From contig NZ_CP085840.1 of assembly GCF_020715685.1 (NCBI RefSeq), forward strand, positions 2,046,001 to 2,110,000: a stretch of DNA of 64,000 bases, read 5' to 3'. The number at the start of each line of letters is the position of its first letter. Positions within the stretch are counted from its first letter, which is position 1. This document shows positions 7,948 to 17,452 of the stretch, piece by piece. The notes below the pieces were generated by a model, which was given only the letters and a program-made list of their open reading frames with translations, searched no databases and was not told the origin of the DNA. Both the position numbers and the translations under genes were made by a program. This stretch comes from Dermatobacter hominis. Lineage in GTDB: Bacteria; Actinomycetota; Acidimicrobiia; Acidimicrobiales; Microtrichaceae.

Positions 7948-8694
7948 TCAGCGGCTGGTCCGCTGCAGCTCCCCCCGACGGATCGGACCGGCCCACACGG
8001 GCCGGTCCGATTCGCGCACGGGGGCGTTCGAGCGGAGCGCCACCACCCCGAGCACGGCGATGCAGGCCAGCGCGGCGAACAGCGACGCGCGCTGGAACAG
8101 ACCGGAGCGTGCGAGCTCCCAGTTGCCGCGCCGGTACACGCCGAGCACCGCACCCAGCGCGGCCGTGGCCGAGACCCAGCACCAGACCGCCCGCGCCGCG
8201 ACGCGCCCGGCGGTCGGTCCGACCATCCCGATGCCCGACCAGCACGCCGCGATCGCGCCGAGCACGATCGCCGAGCCGGCGAGCGCGTGGATCGCGCCGA
8301 CGACGCTCAGCGGGACCCGTCCGGACCCGACCGGGTAGCTCACGGCCGGATCGATCGGGAAGGCGCACGCCACCAGGAGGCCGATCCCCATCACCGCGAC
8401 GTACCGGCCGGTCCGGACCTGGGCCGCGACGGGACCGGTGCTCGGCCGGGCGAGCCGGACCAGACCGACGCCTGCGCCGAGGAGCCCGAGGCCGGCGACC
8501 GCGAGCGAGACCCGGCCGAGCAGGGCCCGCTCGCCGAGCGACAGCAGGCTGATCCAGTGCCGGGTCGGGTCGTAGCCGGCGCCCCGCGTGGCGCCGTCCC
8601 ACAGGACGACCGCGGGGAACGCCACCGCCGCCGCCACACCGACCGCCACGGCGGCGCGCTCGGGCGCGCCCGGACGCGGGCGACCACCATCCAT
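7948..8694 (-). CDS. DUF998 integral membrane protein
   Basis: About 248 aa with some six hydrophobic segments (for example AAVAVGVAAAVAFPAVVLWDG, AVMGIGLLVACAFPID, VVGAIHALAGSAIVLGAIAA). Layout and the H-x-I-S-L-L-S pattern (RHWISLLSLGE) match DUF998 membrane proteins of unknown function. The ATG start MDGGRPRPG is chosen because the minus-strand upstream sequence is a purine-rich GGGAGAGGGAGAG ribosome site; a longer ORF begins upstream but lacks family similarity. It converges with yceI, and a 13-bp hairpin lies within its last codons. Confidence 0.85.
   Translation of the reverse strand: MDGGRPRPGAPERAAVAVGVAAAVAFPAVVLWDGATRGAGYDPTRHWISLLSLGERALLGRVSLAVAGLGLLGAGVGLVRLARPSTGPVAAQVRTGRYVAVMGIGLLVACAFPIDPAVSYPVGSGRVPLSVVGAIHALAGSAIVLGAIAACWSGIGMVGPTAGRVAARAVWCWVSATAALGAVLGVYRRGNWELARSGLFQRASLFAALACIAVLGVVALRSNAPVRESDRPVWAGPIRRGELQRTSR
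7982..8011. terminator. Strong hairpin downstream of yceI
   Basis: ATCGGACCGGCCC and GGGCCGGTCCGAT form perfect 13-bp arms with an ACAC loop. It lies about 100 nt past the yceI stop and inside the 3' end of the convergent DUF998 gene. No T-run follows, so it is a candidate hairpin terminator or mRNA stabiliser only. Confidence 0.5.
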
Positions 8695-8882
8695 CTCTCC
8701 CTCTCCCTCTCGCCCCTGAACCCTCTTCGAGAAGAAGAGCAGTCCTGGTCGCCCACGACAATGGGGACGGGTCCCCACCACCGATCCCCGTCCGGCGAGC
8801 GCGAGGCACGCCGGGCTGCGAGGATGGGCGGCGTCGGTCGTCGCTGACCTGGGCGCGGCCGACCCGGAGGAGGAGGGACCAG

Positions 8883-10382
8883 GTGGAACGACTCTCGGGG
8901 ATGGACGCCACGTTCCTGTACCTGGAGACGCCGGCCGGCCACATGCACGTGGCGATGACGGCCATCTACGACGCGAGCACGATGGACGGCGGCTACCGGT
9001 TCGACCGGATCCGCTCCACGATCGCCGAGCGGCTCCCCCTCGTGCCGCCGTTCCGCCGGCGGCTCGTGGAGGTGCCCTTCCAGTTCCACCACCCGGTCTG
9101 GATCGAGGACCCCGACTTCGACCTGGACAACCACGTCCACCGCATCAAGTGCCCTGGGCCGGGCGGGCGGCGCGAGCTCGCCCAGCTCGCCGGGCAGATC
9201 GCGTCCGTCCCGCTCGACCGCAGCCGCCCCCTGTGGGACGCCTGGGTGATCGAGGGCCTGAAGCACGACCGCTTCGGCTTCGTGGTCAAGGTCCACCACT
9301 CCGCCGTCGACGGCGCCGCCGGGGCGGAGATCATGACGGAGCTCTTCGACCTGAGCTCCGAGGGCCGGGAGGTCGAGGCCGAGCCGGTCCCGCCGGAGCA
9401 CGTGCCGACCGACCTCGAGCTGCTGTCGCACGCGGCGATGTCGAAGCTGCGGCTGTACGGCGACGCGTTCGGCCTGGTGGGGCGGACGGTCCGATCCGTC
9501 AACAACCTGGTCGGCGGCATCCGCAACCCGCAGCGCAAGCACGGCGCGGTGCCCCTCACCGCCCCGCGCACGCCGTTCAACGCCTCGATCACCCCCGACC
9601 GCTCCGTGGCCTTCGCCCGCGTCCCGCTCGACGAGCTGAAGGCCGTGAAGGACGCGCTGTCGGTCAAGCTGAACGACGTCGTGCTGGCGATCTGCGCGGG
9701 GACGCTGCGCACGTACCTCGAGGGCCTGGACGCGCTGCCCGAGGAGCCGCTCATCGCCGTGTGCCCGGTCTCCGTGCGGACCGACGACCAGCGCCACGTG
9801 CAGGGCAACAAGGTCTCCGCCATGTTCACGTCGCTCGCGACCGACGTCGACGACCCGCTCGAGCGGATCCAGACGATCGCGACGTCGACCGTCGGCGCCA
9901 AGGAGGACCACAACGCGATCGGGGCGCTCACGCTGACCGACTGGGCCGAGTGGGCCGCGCCCCGGACCTTCGGTCTGGCGGCCCGGCTGTACAGCTCGAT
10001 GAACCTGGCCAACTCGCACCGGCCGATCCACAACCTGGTGATCTCGAACGTGCCGGGCCCGCCGTTCCCCCTCTACATGTCGGGCGCCGAGATGGTCGCC
10101 GCCTACCCGATGGGCCCGATCATGGACGGCGCCGGGCTCAACATCACCGTGATGTCGTACCGGGAGAGCGTCGACATCGGCTTCATGGCCTGCACCGACC
10201 TCGTGCCCGACATCTGGGACCTCGCCGACGCGGTCGACACCGCGTTCGAGGAGATCAAGCACGCAGCCGGCACGATCGATCCGACGATCGCGAAGGCCCC
10301 CGCGCCCGTGACCTCGACCCGGCGCCACGCCTCGGTCGCGGCCGGCCGCAAGGGCGCCGGGAAGGCCGGCTCGACCGCGTAG
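8883..10382 (+). CDS. WS/DGAT wax ester synthase/diacylglycerol acyltransferase
   Basis: Bifunctional acyltransferase family of about 499 aa that esterifies acyl-CoA to fatty alcohol or diacylglycerol for storage lipid. The catalytic motif HHSAVDGAAG (HHxxxDG) is near residue 139, and the N-terminal MDATFLYLETPAGHMHV and C-terminal NLVISNVPGPP and YPMGPIMDGAGLNI blocks are family signatures. A perfect GGAGGAGG ribosome site precedes the GTG start. The stop is followed by a single base and then a KstR-type box that belongs to the next gene. Confidence 0.94.
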   Translation: MERLSGMDATFLYLETPAGHMHVAMTAIYDASTMDGGYRFDRIRSTIAERLPLVPPFRRRLVEVPFQFHHPVWIEDPDFDLDNHVHRIKCPGPGGRRELAQLAGQIASVPLDRSRPLWDAWVIEGLKHDRFGFVVKVHHSAVDGAAGAEIMTELFDLSSEGREVEAEPVPPEHVPTDLELLSHAAMSKLRLYGDAFGLVGRTVRSVNNLVGGIRNPQRKHGAVPLTAPRTPFNASITPDRSVAFARVPLDELKAVKDALSVKLNDVVLAICAGTLRTYLEGLDALPEEPLIAVCPVSVRTDDQRHVQGNKVSAMFTSLATDVDDPLERIQTIATSTVGAKEDHNAIGALTLTDWAEWAAPRTFGLAARLYSSMNLANSHRPIHNLVISNVPGPPFPLYMSGAEMVAAYPMGPIMDGAGLNITVMSYRESVDIGFMACTDLVPDIWDLADAVDTAFEEIKHAAGTIDPTIAKAPAPVTSTRRHASVAAGRKGAGKAGSTA

Positions 10383-10383
10383 G

Positions 10384-10401
10384 TGCAACCTGTTCTAGTT
10401 T
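10384..10401 (+). promoter_or_regulatory. KstR-type operator with overlapping -10 box (fadD19-like gene)
   Basis: TGCAACCTGTTCTA (10384-10397) fits the KstR pattern T-N2-AAC-N2-GTT-N2-A exactly. A TAGTTT box (10396-10401) overlaps its right end and lies 6 nt before the GTG start, so a bound repressor would cover the promoter of a leaderless message. The extension TTCTAGTTTTCCGCC also occurs at the site near 45275. Confidence 0.75.
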
Positions 10402-10407
10402 TCCGCC

Positions 10408-12033
10408 GTGGCCTACAACATCGCTGACCTCTTCGAGCACACCGCCGACGCCGTCCCCGACCGCACCGCGCTGATCGCGGACGGGACCACGCTGACCTTC
10501 GCCGAGCTGGACGCCCGGGCCAACCGGTTCGGCCACTACCTGGCGTCGCAGGGCATCGGCCCCGGCGACCACGTCGGCATCTACGCCATCAACTCCGAGC
10601 CGTGGGTGACGGCGATGCTCGGGTGCCTGAAGGTCCGGGCGGTCCCGATCAACGTCAACTACCGCTACGTCGAGGCGGAGCTCGCCTACCTGATCGGCAA
10701 CGCCGAGCTCGTCGCCTGCGTGTTCGACCAGGAGTACGCGCCTCGCCTGGCCGCCGTCCGGGACGAGTCGCCGAAGCTGCGCACGCTCGTCCACATCGAG
10801 GACGGCTCCGGCGCCGACACGAGCGACCTCGGGTCGATCTCGTTCGACGAGGCCTGCGCCCAGGGCTCACCCGAGCGGGACTTCGGCGAGCGGTCGAACG
10901 ACGACATCTACATCATCTACACGGGCGGCACGACCGGCATGCCCAAGGGCGTGATGTGGCGCCACGAGGACATCTACTTCGCCCTCGGCCAGGGCATCGA
11001 CGCGCTGACCAACGAGCGCGTGGCGAGCGAGCACACCAAGGCCGAGCTCGCCGCCGCCACCGAGACGCCGCTCATCTTCGGCGTCATCCCGCCGCTCATG
11101 CACGGCGCCGCCCAGATCGCCACGCTCAGCCAGTGGTTCATCGGCTCGACGATCGTGCTGGTCGGCAAGTTCGGGGCCGACACCGTCTGGGACCTGGTCG
11201 ACGAGCACGGCATCAACTCGGTGATCATCACCGGCGACGCCGTCGCCCGGCCGCTCATCGAGGCGCTCGAGGACGAGCCCGAGCGCTGGGCCGCCTCGAG
11301 CCTCGTGTCGGTGTCGTCGAGCGCCGCGCTCTTCTCGCAGTCGGTCAAGGACCGGTTCCTCGACCGCTTCCCGAACCTGATCATCACCGACTCGATCGGC
11401 TCGACCGAGGGCGGGTTCAACGGCGTCACCTACGCGGCCAAGGGCGCCCGGGTCGACGGCGGCGGTCCCACGGTCAACGCGGGGCGCGACGTCGCGGTGC
11501 TCGACGAGGACCTGCAGGTCATCCCGCAGGGCGACACCCGCGTCGGCCGGCTCGGCCGCACCGGCAACATCCCCCTCGGCTACTTCAACGACCCCGCGAA
11601 GACCGCCGAGGTGTTCGTGACGGCGAGCGACGGCAACCGCTACTCGATGGGCGGCGACTTCGCCCGCTGGACCGAGGACGGCCGGCTCGTGATGCTCGGC
11701 CGGGGCTCGGTGTCCATCAACTCCGGCGGCGAGAAGATCTACCCCGAGGAGGTCGAGGCCGCGCTGAAGTCGCACCCCGCCGTCTACGACTGCCTCGTCG
11801 TCGGCGTGCCCGACGAGCGGTGGGGCCAGCGCGTCGCCGCCATCGTCCACGTCCGCGACGGCCACGAGGTCCAGCTGCAGGAGCTGTCGGAGCACGCCCG
11901 CACGCTCGTGGCCGGCTACAAGGTCCCGCGCGAGCTGCACGTGGTCGAGGAGATCGTGCGATCGCCGTCCGGCAAGCCCGACTACCCGTGGGCCAAGAAG
12001 ACCGCGGAGTCGGGCGAGGCGCTCGTCGACTGA
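10408..12033 (+). CDS. FadD19-like steroid side-chain acyl-CoA ligase
   Basis: AMP-forming ligase, 541 aa. It shares long identical stretches with my recollection of mycobacterial FadD19, the ligase for C27 steroid side chains: NIADLFEHTADAVPDR, GSPERDFGERS, YTGGTTGMPKGVMWRHEDIY (about 171-190), ITDSIGSTEGGF and GRGSVSINSGGEK. FadD19 is in the KstR regulon and this gene has a KstR box across its promoter, which supports the assignment. The GTG start follows the TAGTTT box by 6 nt with no ribosome site. The downstream sulfatase starts 5 nt after the stop. The exact chain length of the substrate is inference. Confidence 0.88.
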   Translation: MAYNIADLFEHTADAVPDRTALIADGTTLTFAELDARANRFGHYLASQGIGPGDHVGIYAINSEPWVTAMLGCLKVRAVPINVNYRYVEAELAYLIGNAELVACVFDQEYAPRLAAVRDESPKLRTLVHIEDGSGADTSDLGSISFDEACAQGSPERDFGERSNDDIYIIYTGGTTGMPKGVMWRHEDIYFALGQGIDALTNERVASEHTKAELAAATETPLIFGVIPPLMHGAAQIATLSQWFIGSTIVLVGKFGADTVWDLVDEHGINSVIITGDAVARPLIEALEDEPERWAASSLVSVSSSAALFSQSVKDRFLDRFPNLIITDSIGSTEGGFNGVTYAAKGARVDGGGPTVNAGRDVAVLDEDLQVIPQGDTRVGRLGRTGNIPLGYFNDPAKTAEVFVTASDGNRYSMGGDFARWTEDGRLVMLGRGSVSINSGGEKIYPEEVEAALKSHPAVYDCLVVGVPDERWGQRVAAIVHVRDGHEVQLQELSEHARTLVAGYKVPRELHVVEEIVRSPSGKPDYPWAKKTAESGEALVD

Positions 12034-12038
12034 CGACC

Positions 12039-13601
12039 GTGGCCGGCGCGTCGACGACCCCCGCGGAGGGGATGCCGCGCCACGTCGTGGTCGTGCTCCT
12101 CGACAGCCTGAACCGCCACCTGCTCGGCGCCTACGGCTCCGAGGAGTTCGACACGCCCAACCTCGACCGCGTCGCGGCCCGGGCGCTGCGCTTCGACAAC
12201 CACCAGACGGGCTCGCTCCCCTGCATGCCCGCCCGCCACGACATCCTCTGCGGCGCGCTCGACTTCCTCTGGCGGCCGTGGGGCTCGGTCGAGCTCTGGG
12301 AGGACGCGGTCACCTACGACCTGCGACGGGGCGGCGTCACCACGATGCTCGTCTCGGACCACCCGCACCTGTTCGAGACGGGCGGCGAGAACTACCACAC
12401 CGACTTCGGCGGCTGGTCCTACGTGCGCGGCCACGAGGGCGACCCGTGGCGCACGGCCCCGGACCCGTCGTGGGTCGGCGCCCCGGCGCTGCCGGCGCGC
12501 GAGGGCTGGATCCACCACGCCTACGACGAGAACCGGACGTGGTTCCGCTCCGAGGACGACTTCCCCGGCGCGCGGACGATGGCCGAGGCGACCCGCTGGC
12601 TCGCCGAGGAGTCCGGCGCAGCCGAGCGGTTCCTCCTCTTCGTCGACGAGTTCGACCCGCACGAGCCGTTCGACGTCCCCGAGCCGTGGATGTCGCGCTA
12701 CGACCCGGACTGGGAGGGCCCGAAGGTGATCTGGCCGCCGTACGCGGTGCGGGCGGTCGCCGACGGCTGGATCGACGAGCGCACCGCCCGCCAGATCCGC
12801 GCCAACTACGGCGCCAAGCTCAGCTTCATCGACCACCAGCTCGGCCGCCTGCTCGACGAGCTCGACCGCCAGGACCGCTGGGACGACACGGCCATCATCG
12901 TCTGCACGGACCACGGGCACTACCTGGGCGAGCACGACCTCTTCGGGAAGCCCAACGCCCCGGTGCGCTCGACGCTCGGCCACATCCCGCTGATGGTCGC
13001 CTGGCCCGGACGGCCGGCGGGGACCGTCGACGCCCTGACCACGACCGTCGACCTGCACGCGACGCTCTGCGACGTCTTCGGCGTGGCGCCACGGCACCGG
13101 ACCCACGGCCGTTCGCTCGTCCCGCTGCTGCTGGGAGCGGCCGACGCCGCCGCCGTCGACGCCGTCCGGGACTGGGCCGTCACCGGCGTGTGGGGCCGGG
13201 GCGTCACGGTGACCGACGGGCGGCTGCGCTACCTGCGCGCCCCCGAACCCGGCAACCGGCCGCTGTCGATGTGGTCCAACCGGTGGTCGACGATGCCGGT
13301 CCACGCCTTCCCCGAGCTGCGCCTGCCCCGACCCGACCGCAGGGCGACGCTCGAGTTCATGCCCGGCTCCGACGTCCCTGTCATCCACCAGCCGTTCGGC
13401 CCCGGCGACCCCGTCCCGTTCTGGGCCGACCCCGAGCACCACTCCGAGCGCACACTGCTGTACGACGTCGCGGAGGACCCCGGCGAGACCCGCGACCTGG
13501 CCGGCGGCCCCGCCGAGGACGGGGTGGCCGAGCTGCTGCGCCACGCCCTCGTCGAGCTCGAGGCGCCCGCGGTGCAGCTCGAGCGGCTCGGCCTGTCCTG
13601 A
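12039..13601 (+). CDS. Sulfatase (Cys-type, formylglycine-dependent family)
   Basis: Alkaline-phosphatase-superfamily sulfatase of about 520 aa. Metal ligands appear in VVVLLDSLNR, and the activation motif LPCMPAR (C-x-P-x-R, Cys about 62) would be converted to formylglycine. Further motifs are DEFDPHEPFD and CTDHGHYLGEHDLFGKP. No signal peptide is seen, so it is probably cytoplasmic. It starts 5 nt after the ligase and is probably co-transcribed under the KstR box, which suggests hydrolysis of a sulfate ester on a steroid or other lipid (inference). An in-frame ATG at 12072 is an alternative start. No formylglycine-generating enzyme is in the window. Confidence 0.87.
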   Translation: MAGASTTPAEGMPRHVVVVLLDSLNRHLLGAYGSEEFDTPNLDRVAARALRFDNHQTGSLPCMPARHDILCGALDFLWRPWGSVELWEDAVTYDLRRGGVTTMLVSDHPHLFETGGENYHTDFGGWSYVRGHEGDPWRTAPDPSWVGAPALPAREGWIHHAYDENRTWFRSEDDFPGARTMAEATRWLAEESGAAERFLLFVDEFDPHEPFDVPEPWMSRYDPDWEGPKVIWPPYAVRAVADGWIDERTARQIRANYGAKLSFIDHQLGRLLDELDRQDRWDDTAIIVCTDHGHYLGEHDLFGKPNAPVRSTLGHIPLMVAWPGRPAGTVDALTTTVDLHATLCDVFGVAPRHRTHGRSLVPLLLGAADAAAVDAVRDWAVTGVWGRGVTVTDGRLRYLRAPEPGNRPLSMWSNRWSTMPVHAFPELRLPRPDRRATLEFMPGSDVPVIHQPFGPGDPVPFWADPEHHSERTLLYDVAEDPGETRDLAGGPAEDGVAELLRHALVELEAPAVQLERLGLS

Positions 13602-13606
13602 TCCGG

Positions 13607-14176
13607 TCAGAGGAGCCCGAAGGCGAGGCACCACAGGAGCGCCGTCAGCGACATGCCGTCGCCGACGCGCCCCGCCGCCACCTCGCCGCGCAGTCGCGAC
13701 ACCGGGACCCACTCGATGCGCTCGGACTCGGCCGGGTCGGTCGGGTCGCCGACGTGGTCCGCGCCGCGGGCGAGGAAGAGGTCGAAGCGCTTGTCGGCCA
13801 TGCCGTTGGCCGGGAAGTAGTCGACGAGGTGCTCGACCGTGCCGGCCTCGCCGCCGACCGCCCAGCCTGTCTCCTCGAGCACCTCGCGACCCGCCGCCTC
13901 GAGCGAGGACTCGCCCTCGTCCACACCGCCGGCCGGGATCTCCCAGCCCCACGTGTCGGTGATGAACCGGTGGCGCCACAGGAGCAGCACGCTCGGGGTG
14001 CCGTCGACCTCGTCGAGGACGACGGTGCCCGACGCCGGCCGGTCGGACCGCACGACGTGGTGCTCGAAGCGGTGGGCCGGCTGCGACCCGACGGCGGGGA
14101 CCTCGACGTCGGCGAGCGCCAGCGTGACCCACTCCGAGGTGTAGATCCGGCGTTCCCCGTGGACCTGCCAGCGCAC
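13607..14176 (-). CDS. NUDIX hydrolase (ADP-ribose pyrophosphatase-like)
   Basis: Hydrolase of nucleoside-diphosphate-linked compounds, 189 aa. The NUDIX box is complete: GVDEGESSLEAAGREVLEET, giving G-x5-E-x7-REVLEE-x-G. The flanking WGWEIPAGGVD and the C-terminal EWVPVSRL resemble ADP-ribose pyrophosphatases, but substrate class is uncertain. The GTG start is 11 nt after the stop of lysE, so the two may be co-transcribed. It converges with the sulfatase. Confidence 0.87.
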   Translation of the reverse strand: MRWQVHGERRIYTSEWVTLALADVEVPAVGSQPAHRFEHHVVRSDRPASGTVVLDEVDGTPSVLLLWRHRFITDTWGWEIPAGGVDEGESSLEAAGREVLEETGWAVGGEAGTVEHLVDYFPANGMADKRFDLFLARGADHVGDPTDPAESERIEWVPVSRLRGEVAAGRVGDGMSLTALLWCLAFGLL

Positions 14177-14187
14177 GTCGGGCGACG

Positions 14188-14862
14188 CTACAGCAGCAGG
14201 TGCGCGGCGAAGCCCAGCAGCATCGCGGCGGCGACCAGGCGGAGGGCCCGGAGCGCGGCGGGCGGCATCGTCGAGCCGACCAGGTGGCCGAGGCCGACGT
14301 AGCCGCCGTGCACCAGCAGCGACGCCCCGGCCATGCCGAGGACCCAGCCGATCGTGCCCGCCCCGGCGCCGCCGCCCACCACCAGCCCTGCGTAGACCAG
14401 CAGCGACAGCGGGTTGGCGAGCGTCAGCCCCATGAAGCCGCCGACGAGGCGGCGGGCGGGTGTCGACGAGTGGTCCACGACCCCGGGGCCGGGCACGGGC
14501 GCCGGCTCGGGTACGGGACGACGGCTCCGCACCGCCTCGCCGACCACGTGGACGGCCAGGCCGACGAGGAGCAGCGCGGCGACCAGCCGGAACCAGGTGG
14601 CCACCGATCCCAGCGCGGTGGCCAGGGCGGTGCCGAAGAGCGTGACGACCAGCGCGCAGACCAGGTCGCCCAACGCCACGCCGACCGCGGCGGGCGTGCC
14701 GGAGCGGAGGCCCCGCTGCACGCCGACGTCGACCAGCATGAGCGAGATCGGTCCGACGACCGCCATCAGGGGCACGCCGGTGGTGAGGCCCGCTCCGACG
14801 TCGTGCGCGAGGGCGACGACGCTCGGCGAGAGCAGCGACGACAGCACGGGGATCACGGGCAC
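14188..14862 (-). CDS. LysE/RhtB-family amino acid exporter
   Basis: Inner-membrane translocator of about 224 aa with six hydrophobic segments. The N-terminal GAGLTTGVPLMAVVGPISLMLVDVG block, followed by GLRSG and GVALGDLVCALVV, matches the LysE family. It presumably exports an amino acid. The divergent Lrp/AsnC gene is the classic partner and probable regulator. Start is GTG. Confidence 0.87.
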   Translation of the reverse strand: MPVIPVLSSLLSPSVVALAHDVGAGLTTGVPLMAVVGPISLMLVDVGVQRGLRSGTPAAVGVALGDLVCALVVTLFGTALATALGSVATWFRLVAALLLVGLAVHVVGEAVRSRRPVPEPAPVPGPGVVDHSSTPARRLVGGFMGLTLANPLSLLVYAGLVVGGGAGAGTIGWVLGMAGASLLVHGGYVGLGHLVGSTMPPAALRALRLVAAAMLLGFAAHLLL

Positions 14863-14929
14863 CTACCGAGCATGCCGGGGTCGACGACGGGTTTCCGGGG
14901 TTCTTCGGTGTCAGATAGCGTGCTACGGC

Positions 14930-15373
14930 GTGGAACCCACGGTGATCGACGCCATCGACCGGGCGATCCTCGACGCGCTGCGGCGGGACGGGCGGGCGAG
15001 CTGGCGGGAGCTCGGCGAGCGGGTCGGCCTCGGCCCCACGGCGACCGCCGACCGCGTGCGCCGGCTGGAGCGGGAGGGCGTGATCCGCGGCTACCACGCG
15101 GACGTCGACCTGTCGGTCCTCGGCATCGGCCTCCGTGCGATCACCGAGCTGCAGCTCGGCGCGATCACGGACCACGAGGCGTTCGAGGAGGAGCTGGCCC
15201 GCACGCCGGAGGTGCAGGCGGCGATGCACGTGACCGGCGCCCACGACTACGTGCTGCAGCTCGCCTGCCCCGACGTGGCCACGCTCGACCGGCTGCTGAC
15301 GACGTGGAAGATGGAGGCCGGCGTGAGCGAGAGCTCGACGCGCATCGTCCTGCGCGACGTCGAGCTTGAGTGA
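14930..15373 (+). CDS. Lrp/AsnC-family transcriptional regulator
   Basis: Leucine-responsive-type regulator, 147 aa. N-terminal HTH: IDRAILDALRRDGRASWREL with GLGPTATADRVRRLEREGVI as recognition helix; C-terminal RAM ligand-binding domain ending GVSESSTRIVLRDVELE. Family members sense amino acids and form octamers. It is divergent from lysE and likely controls it. The GTG start is preceded by a TAGCGT box 8 nt upstream, giving a leaderless prediction. Confidence 0.9.
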   Translation: MEPTVIDAIDRAILDALRRDGRASWRELGERVGLGPTATADRVRRLEREGVIRGYHADVDLSVLGIGLRAITELQLGAITDHEAFEEELARTPEVQAAMHVTGAHDYVLQLACPDVATLDRLLTTWKMEAGVSESSTRIVLRDVELE

Positions 15374-15425
15374 CGTCGAGCTCGAGTGACGCCGGGCCGG
15401 TGACGTCGAGCGCGGCGCGCCGCCC

Positions 15426-17396
15426 TCACGACGTCAGGTCGAGCTCCTCCTGGGCCTCCATCCACTCCGCCAGCAGCCGGTGGGCGCGCGCCGCGGCCGC
15501 CTCGTGGCGGTCGGCCAGGTCCCGCACCAGCGCGTGGTCGTCGTAGATGTCGGGATCGCCGAGCTGCGCCGCCAGCTCGCCGGCCTCCTGCTCGGCCGCC
15601 TGGGCCTGCCGTTCGAGCGAGCGCACGCGGGTGCGGAGCGCCTTCGTGGACTGCTCCTTGGCCCGCCGCTCCCCCGCCGTGGCGCGCCGCTGCTCGGCCT
15701 TGCTGACGCGGCGGCCGGCGCCCGACGGCGTCGGGGTCGGCGCCGCCTCGGGCGCCGCACGACCCGCGGCCGCCGTCACGCCGCGGGGCGCGAGGACGTC
15801 CTCGTCCACCGCCGGGTGGAAGACGACCGTGCCGTCGCGGACCTCGAGCAGGGCGTCGGCCACCGACCGGATCATGTAGCGGTCGTGGGTGACCAGCAGG
15901 ACGGCGCCCGGGTACGCGACGAGCGCGTCCTCGAGCACGTCGCACGACGGCAGGTCGAGGTGGTTCGTCGGCTCGTCGAGGACGAGCAGATTCACCGGCT
16001 CGACCATGATCCGGGCCAGCGCCAGCCGCGTGCGCTCCCCGCCCGAGAGGTCGGCGACCTTGCGGTCCACGGCGTCGCCCTTGAAGCCGAACGCCGCGAG
16101 CACGCTGCGGAGGTTCCGGCCGTGCTCGTCGCCGACGGCGCGGCGCAGCTCCTCCAGCACGGTCCGGTCGAAGTCGAGCGACTCCACCTGGTGCTGGGCG
16201 AACTCCGCGACGTCGACGTTCGCCCCGAGCTGGACGTGGCCGGCCATGGCCGGCAGGCGTCCGAGCAGGAGCCGGAGCAGCGTCGTCTTGCCGGCCCCGT
16301 TCGGCCCGATCAGCGCGAGCTTCTGGCCGCGCTCGAGCACGAGGTCGACGTGCTCCAGCACGGCCACCCCGTCGAAGCCGACGGTCGCGTCCTCGGCCTC
16401 GACGACCACGCGCGACGACCGCTGCGGCTTGGGGAAGGAGAAGCGGGCCTGCACCTGCTCGACGGTGGGCGCCTCGAGGCGCTCCAGCTTCTCGAGCGTC
16501 TTGAGGCGCGACTGCACCTGGCGGGCCTTCGTCGCCTTGTACCGGAACCGCTCGACGAAGCGCTCGACGTGGGCGATCTGGCGCTGCTGCGCGTCGGCCG
16601 CCGCGATGGCGGCCTGGTGGCGCTCCTCGCGCTGGACGACGAACTCGGCGAACCCGCCGACGTACTCCGTCGCCCGACCCTGCGCGACCTCGATCACCCG
16701 CTCGGCCACCGCGTCCAGGAAGTCGCGGTCGTGGGACACGAACAGGATGGCGCCCGGCCAGTCCTGCAGGTACTGCTCCAGCCACGCGACCGACTCGACG
16801 TCGAGGTGGTTCGTCGGCTCGTCGAGCACGAGCAGGTCGGGCGCGCTCAGCATGAGGCGGGCGAGGGCCACCCGCATGCGCCACCCGCCGGAGAGCTCCT
16901 CGACGGGACGGTCGCCGTCGGCCGAGCTGAAGCCGAGGCCGCCGAGCACGCGCCGGGCCTCGGCCTCGACGCCGTAGCCGCCGAGGGTCTCGAACCGGTG
17001 CTGGACCTCGCCGTACGCGGCCAGCGCGTGCTCGTGGGCGTCGGCGTCCTCGTCGGCCCCGCCCGGACCCGTGCCGGCCACGTCGGCCGCCAGCCGGGCC
17101 ATCTGCGCCTCGAGGTCGGTGATGTGGGCGGCGCCCCGCAGCACCTCCTCGATGACCGTGCCCCTCACCTGCTCGGTCAGCTCCTGCGGGAGGTAGCCGA
17201 TGCGGCTGCCCCTGGCGATGTGGACCTCGCCGCTGTCGGCGCGCTGCAGGCCGACCACGATCTCGAGGATCGTCGTCTTGCCCACGCCGTTGCCCCCGAC
17301 GAGCGCGACTCGTCGGCCGGGGACGAGCCGGAACGAGACGTCGCTGAAGAGCGTGCGGCCGCCGTGGGCCTTCGAGAGTCCGGAGACCGTGATCAT
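15426..17396 (-). CDS. ABC-F family ATP-binding protein
   Basis: Soluble twin-ATPase of the ABC-F class, 656 aa, with no membrane segments. Domain 1: Walker [10 protein letters not shown] (about 35), signature [16 protein letters not shown], Walker [10 protein letters not shown]. Domain 2: [33 protein letters not shown]. The inter-domain linker (about 240-315) is basic and helical, and the C-terminus (about 550-650) is a predicted coiled coil. ABC-F proteins act on ribosomes, as translation factors or in antibiotic protection; which applies here cannot be decided. Confidence 0.93.
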   Translation of the reverse strand: MITVSGLSKAHGGRTLFSDVSFRLVPGRRVALVGGNGVGKTTILEIVVGLQRADSGEVHIARGSRIGYLPQELTEQVRGTVIEEVLRGAAHITDLEAQMARLAADVAGTGPGGADEDADAHEHALAAYGEVQHRFETLGGYGVEAEARRVLGGLGFSSADGDRPVEELSGGWRMRVALARLMLSAPDLLVLDEPTNHLDVESVAWLEQYLQDWPGAILFVSHDRDFLDAVAERVIEVAQGRATEYVGGFAEFVVQREERHQAAIAAADAQQRQIAHVERFVERFRYKATKARQVQSRLKTLEKLERLEAPTVEQVQARFSFPKPQRSSRVVVEAEDATVGFDGVAVLEHVDLVLERGQKLALIGPNGAGKTTLLRLLLGRLPAMAGHVQLGANVDVAEFAQHQVESLDFDRTVLEELRRAVGDEHGRNLRSVLAAFGFKGDAVDRKVADLSGGERTRLALARIMVEPVNLLVLDEPTNHLDLPSCDVLEDALVAYPGAVLLVTHDRYMIRSVADALLEVRDGTVVFHPAVDEDVLAPRGVTAAAGRAAPEAAPTPTPSGAGRRVSKAEQRRATAGERRAKEQSTKALRTRVRSLERQAQAAEQEAGELAAQLGDPDIYDDHALVRDLADRHEAAAARAHRLLAEWMEAQEELDLTS

Positions 17397-17452
17397 GACG
17401 GTCGCCCAACCTAGGCGCGCCCCGGACCGACCGGTTCAGCGCGCCGCTGCGA

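Noticed and set aside
10602-12038. Plus-strand frame upstream of the sulfatase start
   Set aside because: The same frame as the sulfatase continues backward through the FadD19-like gene, but that part has no sulfatase similarity; the start after the ligase stop is preferred.
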